Assembly: GCA_026390735.1 (NCBI GenBank)
Contig: JAPLFJ010000035.1
Span: 1 to 64,000, forward strand
Direction: 5' to 3'
Length of the DNA: 64,000 nucleotides
From: Ignavibacteriota bacterium
GTDB lineage: Bacteria; Bacteroidota; Ignavibacteria; Tepidaquicellales; Tepidaquicellaceae
Below are positions 44,795 to 54,233 of this stretch, piece after piece. The notes under the pieces are model-generated. The model did not search any database and had not been told where the DNA came from. It worked only from the letters and a program-made list of their open reading frames with translations. Both the position numbers and the translations under genes were made by a program. Within the stretch, counting starts at the first letter, position 1, and each line of letters begins with the position of its first letter.

Positions 44795-47047
44795 TTATTT
44801 CAGTAATATCATTTTTCTTGTTTCTGTCAATTTTCCCGCTGACAGTCTGTATACATACATTCCGCTTGAAAGCGAACTTCCGTCTACCTGGTATGAATAT
44901 GCACCCTCGGTCTTCACTTCATTGTTAATCAGTGTTGAAACTAACCTTCCGCTCATATCATATATGCTTAATGTTACTGCCGACTTCTGCGGTATCACAA
45001 AGTTTATCATCGTCATCGGATTGAACGGATTCGGGAAATTCTGTGATAACTTAAACTCCAGAGGTTCAGACCCCTGACTCGTTATACCCAGTACAGTGGA
45101 AATCGTAAAGTTTGTGTTTGAAATATCAAAGAATATATTGTCTGCCGCTTCCACTTTAATCCTTGCAGTTGTCGTCGCAACTACTGGAAGATTTACAACC
45201 TGAGAACCGTCATTCGCAGTGTTAGAGACTAATGTTGTCGGGAATGTTGTCCCTCCGTCGGTAGATAGTTTTATGTTAACGGTTGCGCAACTTACAGGCG
45301 CTGCAGTTGTATTTGCTACATCCCACGTTATCGTCTGCGGTACGTTTGCGTTTAAAGTTACTGCTGTGTTTGGCGATGTCACAAGGAATGGTCCTGCTGC
45401 CGCTGAAACCGTCATAGCTAAACTTCCCATTCCGTATCCGCCGCCACCTGTTTTATTGTCCCTTGCTATTAATTTGAAAGTTAATGCCCTTCCATATGTG
45501 GGTAATATTTCACCGATTACCTGTGTATTACCAAGTAAACTTGTCAGTTTCGGGAAAGTTCTTGACCCTGTCGTTACGGGACTGAATGACCTGAATATTG
45601 GTGCTGTACCTACTGGAACGTTCCAGTTTCCTGCGGCTCCTAAATCGTATTCTTCCCAGCAATATGTAAGAGGATCACTATCAGCATCAGTCGCACTCCC
45701 AGTAATTGTAAAAGGTGTGGATATTGGAATCGTCAGCCCTGATGCAGTTCCTACTGTGACAACTGGATTATGATTTCCGGTTGTAGTTCTTACTGCACAT
45801 GACCATCCGCCTCCTAAAGAATAAGCACCTATTTCTGTTAAACTCTTCGCAACAAAATATGCATCACTGTGCGGTTGTAAATCATTTGGAGAGCATATAC
45901 CCGCATATCCCATTATCGTCGAAGCACTCCCTGGTTCGTATGCAGCATTTGCTGCTCTGTTTCCGCCTCCGCAGGAACCGGTCGCACTGTTAAATGTATG
46001 ATTGCCGCCAAACTGATGCCCCATTTCGTGAGCAACATAATCTATGTAGAAAGGGTCCCCTATGGGAGCAGTTAATCCCGTTACTCCACCTGCTTTATTG
46101 CTGGCGCATATACAACCCAGATATGCTACACCACCTCCGCCTGTACTGAAAACGTGACCAATGTCATAATTCGCAGAACCAATTACATTATCGCAGGTAG
46201 TTTGGTTTTGCCCGAGCATTGTGCCCCCGTTGTTGTTTGTGTATGGGTCAGTTGCAGCATTAGTATAAATTATCAGATTATTATTCGCAACAAGTACCAT
46301 TCTTATAGAACATTCGTTCTCATAAACACCGTCCACTCTGTTAAGAGCAGTTACAACCGCTGCAAGTCCTAATGCAACCGTTCCGCCGTGATATGTAGTG
46401 TATTCACCGTCTGCTGCTATAGCTACTCGGTATGTATGTAAAAAACCTTCATAAACCAAAGGTGATTTATCTGCCTGTAATTTCTTTTTATAATCTTCAG
46501 TAGTGATAACTTCACAATGAAATTCTTTATCCGTTGGTTTAAAATCTCTTTTGTAATAACTTATATAATTATACGTATCGCCTTTGGCATAAGGGTCTAT
46601 AAATATCATATCAGACACAGTCATTACCATAGCGTGAAATCCCTGTGGTGTCAAATCAAGTCTGACAGATGCATATGGATCATCTACACCCCGCCCTAGA
46701 TAAGTCTTTATCTCGGGATATTTGTCAGCAAGACCTTTCTCCATAACAGGCGAATCAACAATCCTGAACCTGCCAAAACCACCGTAAGGCAATGGAAGAT
46801 TAAGTACTGTGTTCGAATTCACCGCGTACACATCCTTCTCCTGAGGAGCAGAGTAAAGTACGTTCCTGATTTCTGCTAAACTCAGAGTTAATACTCTGTA
46901 CTTATCGGGAACGATTGCCCTTTCACCTGATGACTGTACATCGGACAACGAAACATCATTCCAGTAAGAATTACTTTGTGCATTCAAAACTGCAGTTGTA
47001 CTTATAGTCAGAGCAATTACTAAAATAAAACCGAATATTCTTTTCAT
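44795..47047 (-). CDS. T9SS-secreted metzincin (reprolysin-like) metalloprotease (750 aa)
   Basis: Signal peptide 1–23 (…AVLNAQ). A propeptide-like region runs to ~200. The protease domain (~202–410) has the zinc motif HEMGHQFGGNH (His340, Glu341, His344, His350) and the Met-turn STIMGYA (Met379), as in reprolysin-like M12B peptidases. Ig/cadherin-like strands follow (NHNPVVTVGTASGLTIPIST; AVTLNANVPQTITWDV). The T9SS type A sorting domain (LSQNFPNPFNPMTMINF) ends the protein. It is a secreted zinc endopeptidase. Several Cys (GCICAS, GSCGGG) could form disulfides. It has its own terminator and repeat downstream. Confidence 0.93.
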   Translation of the reverse strand: MKRIFGFILVIALTISTTAVLNAQSNSYWNDVSLSDVQSSGERAIVPDKYRVLTLSLAEIRNVLYSAPQEKDVYAVNSNTVLNLPLPYGGFGRFRIVDSPVMEKGLADKYPEIKTYLGRGVDDPYASVRLDLTPQGFHAMVMTVSDMIFIDPYAKGDTYNYISYYKRDFKPTDKEFHCEVITTEDYKKKLQADKSPLVYEGFLHTYRVAIAADGEYTTYHGGTVALGLAAVVTALNRVDGVYENECSIRMVLVANNNLIIYTNAATDPYTNNNGGTMLGQNQTTCDNVIGSANYDIGHVFSTGGGGVAYLGCICASNKAGGVTGLTAPIGDPFYIDYVAHEMGHQFGGNHTFNSATGSCGGGNRAANAAYEPGSASTIMGYAGICSPNDLQPHSDAYFVAKSLTEIGAYSLGGGWSCAVRTTTGNHNPVVTVGTASGLTIPISTPFTITGSATDADSDPLTYCWEEYDLGAAGNWNVPVGTAPIFRSFSPVTTGSRTFPKLTSLLGNTQVIGEILPTYGRALTFKLIARDNKTGGGGYGMGSLAMTVSAAAGPFLVTSPNTAVTLNANVPQTITWDVANTTAAPVSCATVNIKLSTDGGTTFPTTLVSNTANDGSQVVNLPVVATTTARIKVEAADNIFFDISNTNFTISTVLGITSQGSEPLEFKLSQNFPNPFNPMTMINFVIPQKSAVTLSIYDMSGRLVSTLINNEVKTEGAYSYQVDGSSLSSGMYVYRLSAGKLTETRKMILLK

Positions 47048-47224
47048 TTAAGATTAAATATAATTATTAAAAAGCATTAAAATTTATGACACTTAAAGCA
47101 CCGGAGAGAAACTGCTGCAAAGAAGTACCCCCAATTTTAAAATTTAAAATATAACATTAAAACATTAATATCAGTAATAAAATACTTCATAACTCCCGTG
47201 ACTCTGCACATCTGCAGAAATACA

Positions 47225-47445
47225 TCTTTAATTATTCAATATTTAAAATCCGTGAAAATCAGTTCAATCAGCGTAAATCTGCGTTCCATTTTTAAGTTTC
47301 TTACTTTTCTAATTCCGATTCATTGGGATTTAGGCTTATCTTTAACCCTAAAAAATCTTTATCTGCGAAAATCCGCTCTTTCAGCGTCATCCGCGTTCCA
47401 ATCCTTCTATATCTCTTTTCGTGTTTTAGTGCTTTGGTGGTAAAC
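47225..47445 (-). repeat. Modular intergenic repeat, minus orientation
   Basis: Includes GTGAAAATCAGTTCAATCAG, the module around AATTCCGATTCATTGGGATT, TTTAACCCTAAAAAATC and CAGCGTCATCCGCGTTCC. It sits between divergent genes, so orientation does not always follow a 3' end. The rest of 47048–47661 is AT-rich with no gene seen. Confidence 0.75.
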
Positions 47446-47661
47446 TATCTTCTATTGATACCAGCAACCGACAACAAACAATCTTCGCTTATGTAAACTG
47501 ACTGTCGCTTGTAGAATTATATTCATGAATATATGCTTATTGATTGCTAAATTTAATAAATAGGGTTATTTTAACAATTATTTGGGTTTTAAATATATAT
47601 TTGAATTATCTGTGAGAAATACTATTTTTTAAAATTAAATGAGGACAAAGGGGTTAATTAA

Positions 47662-48849
47662 ATGTTAGAATTTTTCTCAGCAAGTACCAGAACTGTAAAT
47701 GCAGCCCGGGGTATTTCCGAATGCATGGAAACTGCACTGGGTAATGACGTTAAAAACTGTGACCTTATATTTATCAATGCATCAATCGGACATAATTTAT
47801 CTGAACTTACTGCTCAGGCAAAAAAACTCGCACCCGATGCAGTTGTTGTCGCTTCTTCCTGCTGTGGAATCATCGGCAAAGAAGGCGTCAGCGAATCGAT
47901 GAAAGATATTGCCATTATGGCAGTACGCGGAAAGGAATTTACCGAGGCACATTCAGACGGCATTTACGGACACAACTCCTATGAGAAATGTCTCGCAACT
48001 GCGCAGGACCTCTACTCGAAAAACAAGAGTATCAATATGATATATTTCCTCGCTTCGGGTATTGATATAGATAACGACCTCTGCATCGCAGCAATCGAAA
48101 AAGTTTTCGGTACAGAAGTCACAGTTTTCGGAGCAACATCATCCGATAATATGCGCGGTGTCATCAGTTACCAGGCAGTTGATTCGGCAGTCTTCGAACA
48201 TGGCGTTTTTCTCGTCGGCTTCGCAGACCCGACACTCGTGGTCGATACTCAGGCAACTCACGGATTCGTCGCAATCGGCGAACCTATGACTGTAACTAAA
48301 TCAGACGGATATAAAATAATTGAACTCGACGGTAAACCCGCCTGGACTGAATACCTCAACAGACTCGGACTTCCTGATTCTGCAACCTGCGGAGATTCCA
48401 TTCCTATCGGCGCTCTTGCAGAAGAACTTTCTCCCGCACTTGCTAAAGAATACGGTAATAAACATATTCTGAGAGTTGTTACAAGTCACGAAGATAATAC
48501 AATTTTATATTCAGTCTCTGTAAAAGAAGGTACTAAACTCTGGCTTACTAAACGCGACGAAGAACTTATCTTTAATGAAATGGACAGAATGGTAAATTCT
48601 ATGTCAGATAGAAACAAAGGGAAAAAAATCGTTGCAGTGTTTCATGCAGACTGTCTCGCACGCGGTAGGTTCCTCTTTAACCGTGTACTGAAAGAAGAAC
48701 TCGTTAACAGAATGCAGCACCCGTTCCTCGAAAACGGTGAATGCCCGCCCTGGCTCGGTATGTACGGCTTCGGTGAATTCGCAAAACTTGGTGGAAAGAA
48801 TACTTATCATAATTATACAACTGCACTGTATGCAATTTACAGAAAATAA
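47662..48849 (+). CDS. FIST-domain sensory protein (395 aa)
   Basis: FIST_N (~20–220) and FIST_C (~225–385) domains, marked by AAIEKVFGTEVTVFGATSSDN, GVFLVGFADPTLVVDTQATHGF and the C-terminal PPWLGMYGFGEFAKLGGKNTYHNYTTALYAIY. No membrane segment. FIST proteins sense small ligands and act next to histidine kinases. NosP, a haem-binding FIST protein, senses nitric oxide and controls its neighbouring kinase. Here the next two genes are a histidine kinase and a receiver. Haem binding cannot be told from sequence. Seven bases separate it from the kinase gene. Confidence 0.9.
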   Translation: MLEFFSASTRTVNAARGISECMETALGNDVKNCDLIFINASIGHNLSELTAQAKKLAPDAVVVASSCCGIIGKEGVSESMKDIAIMAVRGKEFTEAHSDGIYGHNSYEKCLATAQDLYSKNKSINMIYFLASGIDIDNDLCIAAIEKVFGTEVTVFGATSSDNMRGVISYQAVDSAVFEHGVFLVGFADPTLVVDTQATHGFVAIGEPMTVTKSDGYKIIELDGKPAWTEYLNRLGLPDSATCGDSIPIGALAEELSPALAKEYGNKHILRVVTSHEDNTILYSVSVKEGTKLWLTKRDEELIFNEMDRMVNSMSDRNKGKKIVAVFHADCLARGRFLFNRVLKEELVNRMQHPFLENGECPPWLGMYGFGEFAKLGGKNTYHNYTTALYAIYRK

Positions 48850-48856
48850 AAGGTAA

Positions 48857-51103
48857 ATGGCGGAAAAGAAAAAGAACAAAGACGGAGTACCCGTATTTTC
48901 AGGCACGAAAGATGAACTCCTGAAACGATACAGTGAACTGCAACTGAGAGTTACAAGGTTTTCTGCTGTTGAACAGGAACTTATCAACACCAGAAACCGA
49001 CTTGATATCGAAATCACGATGCATAGACGAATGCACTCTTTCAATAAAAGTGCCTTCGTCGATATAACAGATGCTGAATTCGCTAAACTAGCTGCCGAAG
49101 CAATCGTTGATATCTTCGAGGTTGAAGCAGGGCTCGTTATTGCAGGATATACAGATATGTCCGAGATACCTGTTTTCGGCGTGGAAGGTATTAATGTGGA
49201 TGTGGAGAATTATCCAAGGGTATTCTCAATGCTCGGCTCTCTGTTCGAGTCTGAATCTGACGGAAATGTTCTTAGGTTTGAGTCTTCTGCTTTTGATTCA
49301 TTAAAACCTTTTCTACCTTTCAGCCGTGCTTACGGCGTCAGGTACTACGATACTGAAAACAGCATATCTCTTATAATTCTCGGCGGTATTACCGTGGGCG
49401 GCTCACTGCTCTACGACCCTCTCGATAAGGACAGGGAAATAATCTTCAATGTCTTCGCACAGCAGGTTCTTGCTCAGGCAGTTACAAGAAGAAAAAACCG
49501 TACCATCCTTCAGCACTCTGAAAGAATCGACAAACTGGGAGAAAGACTTTCCAGAATTACGGAAAGTTTTCTGAACTTCGGTACAAACCCTAAAGACAAC
49601 ATTTACCTGCTCGTAAAACTCTGCGCCGAAATGATGAACTCCGAACTGTTCACGTATTACTATCTGGAAGATGACAACCTTAAGAAAATCGGCACCTGCG
49701 GAGAGGATACTAAGTCTTGTAATTATTGTGAAAATATTTTTAAACGTTACTCAAGCAACAATTTCAGGAATTTCAGGTACGAAGATATCGAAACACTCAG
49801 AACAGAGTTCCAGTGCAGATTATCTATCATGAAATCCTGCCTCGGCTGTGCAGTTACACTTGAAAACGAAACAGTCGGAGTGCTTGAAATTGTTTACAGT
49901 GTTGATTATGTACCAACTGAAAATGACAGGCAGATAATGGAAATTATCGCAGCCGCTATCGCAGTCGAAGAACGGCGCAATATTTCTATAAAGGCACTTG
50001 AAGAAGGTGAACGCAGGTACAGAATGATATTTGAAGGTACTCCGCACGGAATCCTGATTGCTGAAGTTGAATCCGCTAAATTCAGGTATGCAAATCAGTC
50101 TATATGCAATATGCTCGGATACGACAAAAGCGAAATACTGAACCTGGGATTAACTGATATCCACCCGCCTGATTCTATTGAAAAAGTTATCAACCATTTC
50201 AGTTCAATGGCATCAGGAACATCAAAGTCGGCTTATGAAATACCGTTTGTGAAAAAGGACGGTTCCGTTATATTCGCCGATATAGCTTCATACAACCTTA
50301 AACACGGTAAGACCGAACTGGTCGCAGCATTTATCACGGATATAACCGCCAGGAAAAATGCGACAGAAGACCTTATCAGGAATAACGTAGAACTTAAAAA
50401 GATAAACTCCGAACTCGATAACTTTGTTTACAGCATCACTCACGATCTGCGTGCTCCACTGCTTGCTATGAAAGGCCTTCTGAACCTTATCTCATACGAA
50501 GATGGCAATGCAACTTTGCAGAAAAAATACCTGAATCTCGTTGATGAATCCGCTACAAGACTTGACGATAACATTCAGGAAATTCTCGAATATTCAAGAA
50601 ATTCACGACTTGAACTCAAGTATGAGGAAATCGACCTGAGGGATATGGTTAAGAATATCTATGAAAGTCTCAGATACTACCATATAGAAGAAATGGACCT
50701 TCAGATGGATATTGAAAACGGAATAAGACTCGTTTCGGACAGGTTCAGAATTAATACTCTCCTGAAAAATATTATAACAAATTCTGTTAAATACAGAAAA
50801 CACTCGGATGAAAAATCCTTCGTAAAAGTTACCTGTAAAAAGATTAAGAATAAAATCTCAATCACTGTAAGAGACAACGGCGAAGGCATCCCCGAAAAAC
50901 ACATAGGTAAAATATTCGATATGTTCATAAGAATTTCCAATACAACCCCGGGCACGGGCCTCGGTCTCTACATCTGCAGGGAAATCGTAACTAAACTCGG
51001 AGGTACTATCAGCGTAAAATCAGAAGAAGGTAAATACACTGAATTTTTAATAATAATTGACAATATTAACACAATTAACAATATTAAAGTAATAAAAGAA
51101 TGA
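48857..51103 (+). CDS. GAF–PAS sensor histidine kinase of the FIST operon (748 aa)
   Basis: Domains: coiled-coil/GAF-like N-terminus (~30–210), second GAF (~235–370) with six cysteines in two clusters (281, 288, 291 and 320, 328, 331), PAS (~382–500), HisKA with His529 (YSITHDLRAP), HATPase with Asn642, DNGEGI (673–678) and GTGLGLYI (699–706). Soluble, no membrane segments, so it depends on an intracellular signal, plausibly from the FIST partner. The two Cys clusters could bind metal or respond to redox; this is inference. Its last codons overlap the response-regulator start by four bases (ATGA). Confidence 0.92.
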   Translation: MAEKKKNKDGVPVFSGTKDELLKRYSELQLRVTRFSAVEQELINTRNRLDIEITMHRRMHSFNKSAFVDITDAEFAKLAAEAIVDIFEVEAGLVIAGYTDMSEIPVFGVEGINVDVENYPRVFSMLGSLFESESDGNVLRFESSAFDSLKPFLPFSRAYGVRYYDTENSISLIILGGITVGGSLLYDPLDKDREIIFNVFAQQVLAQAVTRRKNRTILQHSERIDKLGERLSRITESFLNFGTNPKDNIYLLVKLCAEMMNSELFTYYYLEDDNLKKIGTCGEDTKSCNYCENIFKRYSSNNFRNFRYEDIETLRTEFQCRLSIMKSCLGCAVTLENETVGVLEIVYSVDYVPTENDRQIMEIIAAAIAVEERRNISIKALEEGERRYRMIFEGTPHGILIAEVESAKFRYANQSICNMLGYDKSEILNLGLTDIHPPDSIEKVINHFSSMASGTSKSAYEIPFVKKDGSVIFADIASYNLKHGKTELVAAFITDITARKNATEDLIRNNVELKKINSELDNFVYSITHDLRAPLLAMKGLLNLISYEDGNATLQKKYLNLVDESATRLDDNIQEILEYSRNSRLELKYEEIDLRDMVKNIYESLRYYHIEEMDLQMDIENGIRLVSDRFRINTLLKNIITNSVKYRKHSDEKSFVKVTCKKIKNKISITVRDNGEGIPEKHIGKIFDMFIRISNTTPGTGLGLYICREIVTKLGGTISVKSEEGKYTEFLIIIDNINTINNIKVIKE

Positions 51104-51495
51104 GACACTTTTTATTGATCGACGATGAAGAAGTATTCAACATGGTATCAAAATACTCTGTTGAAATGTCAGGTCTAGCAAAGGAAATTGATGCATTCAC
51201 TTCTGCCGAGAAAGCACTCGAATTCATTGAGAATAAGCGCAGGAATAAGGAAAAATGCGACTTTGTTATACTTCTCGATATCCGTATGCCGGTAATGGAC
51301 GGCTTCGAGTTCCTCGATGAATTCAGTAAATATAAGAACGACGAATGTATGGAATGTGATGTGTATTTGCTCACGTCTTCCATCGACAGCAGCGACATCG
51401 AGAAAGCAGGTACATATCCTTTCGTCAAAGGTTACCTATCTAAACCTTTAACACCTGAAGCAATGGAGAAGATAAAAGAAACTGTAGTAAACTGA
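51100..51495 (+). CDS. Single-domain response regulator (131 aa)
   Basis: CheY-like receiver without output domain. The acidic pair is Asp8–Asp9, phospho-Asp60 lies in LLDIRMPVMDG, Thr/Ser in LLTSS, and Lys115 in YLSKPLT. It is translationally coupled to the kinase upstream by a four-base overlap, which makes it the obvious phosphate acceptor. With no DNA-binding domain it must act by protein contact or feed a phosphorelay. Confidence 0.94.
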   Translation: MRHFLLIDDEEVFNMVSKYSVEMSGLAKEIDAFTSAEKALEFIENKRRNKEKCDFVILLDIRMPVMDGFEFLDEFSKYKNDECMECDVYLLTSSIDSSDIEKAGTYPFVKGYLSKPLTPEAMEKIKETVVN

Positions 51496-51600
51496 GTGGA
51501 GTTTTATCCGCTCTCTTTCCCCTGAATTACATCCGCATTATCAGTTTAGAAACTTTAATCGCATAATATCTATTAAATTAATATTTAACATTTATATTGT

Positions 51601-52479
51601 ATGTCAGTAAAAAACGCAGAGAAAATAATCGCACCGCCGCAATACCACTTTGTTGGTGACGGTTTCCGTGTGCACAATTTTATTCCTGGAGTGCGTGAGC
51701 TCAGCATGAAAAGGATGAGTCCGTTCATACTGCTTGACTACGGCGCAAAGTTTTACTTCCCTCCATCCGATACACCACGGGGAGTTGGAGTTCATCCGCA
51801 CCGCGGTTTCGAAACAGTAACGATTGCATACAAAGGAAAAGTCGAACATCACGACAGTACAGGTGCTGGCGGAATCATCGGAGAAGGTGATGTCCAGTGG
51901 ATGACAGCTGCATCGGGTGTGCTCCACAAAGAATATCACGAGAAAAAATGGTCTAAAAAGGGCGGAGACATGCACATGGTACAACTCTGGGTAAATCTCC
52001 CCTCTCAGTATAAAATGGCAGCACCGAAGTATCAGGCAATCACAAACGACATGATGGGTAAACACACATTGCCCCATAACAGCGGAACAATTGAAGTAAT
52101 ATCAGGATATTATGAAAACACAAAAGGACCTGCTTCAACATTCACACCGCTCCACATGATGAACGCAAAGTTAAACAAAAACGGGAAAGCAGAATTCTCT
52201 TTCCCTTCAGAATACAACACAGGAATCCTCATCGTCGAAGGCGCAGTAAAAATAAACGGCAGTGCATCAGTACGCGTAAACAACTTCGTCCTCTTCGAAA
52301 ATGCAGGCGAAACATTCACAATCGAAGCACAGGAAAACTCCGTCGTCCTCATACTCAGCGGCAAACCAATCAACGAACCCATCGCCGCACAGGGACCATT
52401 CGTAATGAACACAAGAGAAGAACTCGTACAGGCATTCACTGACTATTCCACAGGAAAATTCGGCCACCTCGAAGACTAA
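51601..52479 (+). CDS. Pirin family protein (292 aa)
   Basis: Bicupin of the pirin family. The N-terminal cupin metal site is complete: His65 and His67 (HPHRGFETVT), His109 and Glu111 (SGVLHKEYH). WVNLPSQYKMAAPKYQ leads into the C-terminal cupin (~165–290), which shows no metal ligands, as usual. Some pirins have quercetin dioxygenase activity; the bacterial role is otherwise unclear. It lies 105 bases after the response-regulator gene with its own AT-rich upstream, so it is probably separate from that operon. Confidence 0.93.
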   Translation: MSVKNAEKIIAPPQYHFVGDGFRVHNFIPGVRELSMKRMSPFILLDYGAKFYFPPSDTPRGVGVHPHRGFETVTIAYKGKVEHHDSTGAGGIIGEGDVQWMTAASGVLHKEYHEKKWSKKGGDMHMVQLWVNLPSQYKMAAPKYQAITNDMMGKHTLPHNSGTIEVISGYYENTKGPASTFTPLHMMNAKLNKNGKAEFSFPSEYNTGILIVEGAVKINGSASVRVNNFVLFENAGETFTIEAQENSVVLILSGKPINEPIAAQGPFVMNTREELVQAFTDYSTGKFGHLED

Positions 52480-52541
52480 CATTCAACCAGCAATAAACAA
52501 AAGCACCGAATAGCTCTGCATTTTATTTCTCCCCATTTGTC

Positions 52542-52566
52542 ATTCCCGCATACTCTTAGCGGGAAT
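52542..52566. repeat. ATTCCC…GGGAAT palindrome
   Basis: ATTCCCGC / GCGGGAAT arms around nine bases, resembling REP or dRS3-type dispersed palindromes. No T tract, so not a standard terminator, although it sits 60 bases after the pirin gene. Confidence 0.5.
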
Positions 52567-52639
52567 CTCAACAATAAAGTTTTTCTTCTCTATTGCTTTA
52601 TTCCTAATGCCTATTCCCTTTCTCTTAATTCATAATTCA

Positions 52640-52807
52640 TACGCTGGTAAACCAGAATTATCTTTTCTTGTCTTTAACCCTAAAAAATCTCTATCTGCGA
52701 ATTAGCTTGCTAATCGCTCTTTAAAATCCGCTCTTTCAGCGTCATCCGCGTGCCATTCCTTCTTCTATCTTTTTTTGCCATTTTGCGCACGTTTTCACTC
52801 GTAAATG
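52640..52807 (-). repeat. 150-bp interspersed element, reverse, diverged/hybrid copy 4
   Basis: Read on the minus strand it starts with TTACGAGTGAAAACGTGC and ends TTCTGGTTTACCAGCGTA like copies 1–3. The middle, however, has the GCGGATGACGCTGAAAGAGC module of the other repeat family. It lies between convergent genes. Confidence 0.75.
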
Positions 52808-52823
52808 TATAATTGTCTACTCC

Positions 52824-53252
52824 CTACTTCCCCAACTCTTTCATTATATCGTCATACATCATCTTCTGTTCTTCAGTAGCAGGAGTCAACTTCCCCATCA
52901 TACCCTTAATCTCATTGATTTGTTTCTCTTTCTGCTGAGCATCAATATTCGCATCTGCAGCTACCATCTTCGCCTTAAACTGAAGCATCAGCATCTCGTA
53001 TTCCGAATCGAACGTATCATCAGCAATTTTCAGAGACTTTGTCTCAGACGTCACTTCAACTTTATTTTCCGCACTCTCTTCTGACTGGCGCTTATTCCTG
53101 TACTTGCAGTTAGACGCATGCACCATCGGAGTCTTGCAAGCGTAACCGCATTCCGCACACGTACAGTTATCCTGCGCAAAAGAAACATTCACACACGGCT
53201 GAACAGCCAGCGTGACAAAAAGCACAAACAAAGCAAACAATACAGTTTTCAT
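52824..53252 (-). CDS. Small secreted Cys-rich protein of unknown function (142 aa)
   Basis: Signal peptide (…LFVTLAVQPCVNVSFAQ). The mature N-terminus has a compact CTCAECGYACKT…NC cluster that could bind metal. An acidic Ser/Glu linker and a helical C-terminal half rich in Met, Lys and Gln follow (YEMLMLQFKAKMVAADANID). I do not recognise the family. The IS3 element ends about 70 bases upstream of its start and may influence its expression. Confidence 0.65.
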   Translation of the reverse strand: MKTVLFALFVLFVTLAVQPCVNVSFAQDNCTCAECGYACKTPMVHASNCKYRNKRQSEESAENKVEVTSETKSLKIADDTFDSEYEMLMLQFKAKMVAADANIDAQQKEKQINEIKGMMGKLTPATEEQKMMYDDIMKELGK

Positions 53253-53415
53253 TATATTATAAAATTAAAATTAATAAATACCCTTACTCAAAATTATTCT
53301 AACCTTATCAAAACAACAATGAATGTCTCTTCCTGAAAAAAGTTGACAGTAGTAGGTTCTTTTTTTCTTTCTTTTTTGCTACTTTTTTCTTTCTTTTTGT
53401 TAGCATGTTAATAAC

Positions 53416-54183
53416 TTATGCTACTCGGCTTTCTCTATATTTCTCTTCCGGTGTTTTATAGTCTATACTCATATGTATGCGTTCCTTGTTATATATTTCT
53501 ACTGCCTGTCTCGTTGCTTTTATTGCGTCTTTATTGCTTTTAAATGTTTCAGATAATAGAAATTCTTCCTTTAATATTCCATTCACTCTTTCTGCTACTG
53601 CATTTTCATATGGATTCCCTTTGGCTGCCATACTTATTTGCATCTCTTTGCTTGTTAACAACTTTGTATATTCATTACTGCAATACTGGATACCTCTGTC
53701 TGAATGATGGATCGTTCCTATCAGATTCTTTTTGCCCCACATTGCTTGCTTTAATGCTCGCATACTGCCCTCTATGTTCAAACTGTCGCTTATATCGTAG
53801 CCTATTATCTTTCTTGAATATAAATCTGTTATCAACGCTAAATATACAAATGTTTCTGATACTCTTAAATATGTTATATCCGTTACCCATATCTCATCCG
53901 ATCTGCTTGCTATTAATGCGTCTATTAAATTGTCATATATCCTGAACCTGTGTTTTGAGTTCGTTGTTTTATGATATCTCTTTTTACGTTGTAACAATAG
54001 TCCCTCTGCACGCAATATATCATAAAATCTATCTCTGCCTATCTTTATTCCCATATTCTGCAAGTCCGGCTTTAACATCCTGTACAGCTTACAGCCGCCT
54101 ACCCTTGGCTGTCTTCTTCTTATCGATTGAACTAACTGTACTATCATTTCTCTGTTCAGCGTTTCCTTTGTTGTGCGTTTCAA
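53416..54183 (-). CDS. IS3-family transposase OrfB (DDE integrase core)
   Basis: An HTH_21-like N-terminus (MIVQLVQSIRRRQPRVGGCKLYRML) precedes the rve integrase core. The DDE triad is Asp102 (WVTDITYL), Asp162 (IHHSDRGIQYCS) and Glu198 (NAVAERVNGILKEEF). The ATG at 54183 is internal: the frame stays open upstream (EKAKIAKICKIFGISRQGYYQ) to the poly-A at 54301–54309. It is probably made as an OrfAB fusion by −1 frameshifting from orfA. Cleaves and joins the element ends. Confidence 0.93.
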   Translation of the reverse strand: MKRTTKETLNREMIVQLVQSIRRRQPRVGGCKLYRMLKPDLQNMGIKIGRDRFYDILRAEGLLLQRKKRYHKTTNSKHRFRIYDNLIDALIASRSDEIWVTDITYLRVSETFVYLALITDLYSRKIIGYDISDSLNIEGSMRALKQAMWGKKNLIGTIHHSDRGIQYCSNEYTKLLTSKEMQISMAAKGNPYENAVAERVNGILKEEFLLSETFKSNKDAIKATRQAVEIYNKERIHMSIDYKTPEEKYRESRVA

Positions 54184-54233
54184 GCCCTGATAATATCCCT
54201 GACGACTTATTCCAAATATCTTGCATATCTTCG

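Noticed and set aside
45219-45773. 184-codon plus-strand frame opposite the metalloprotease gene
   Set aside because: Antisense to the C-terminal Ig-like region of a well-supported protease; no ribosome binding site or recognisable domain.
53477-53945. Plus-strand frames opposite the IS3 transposase
   Set aside because: They are antisense shadows of orfB, whose DDE motifs are clear on the minus strand.
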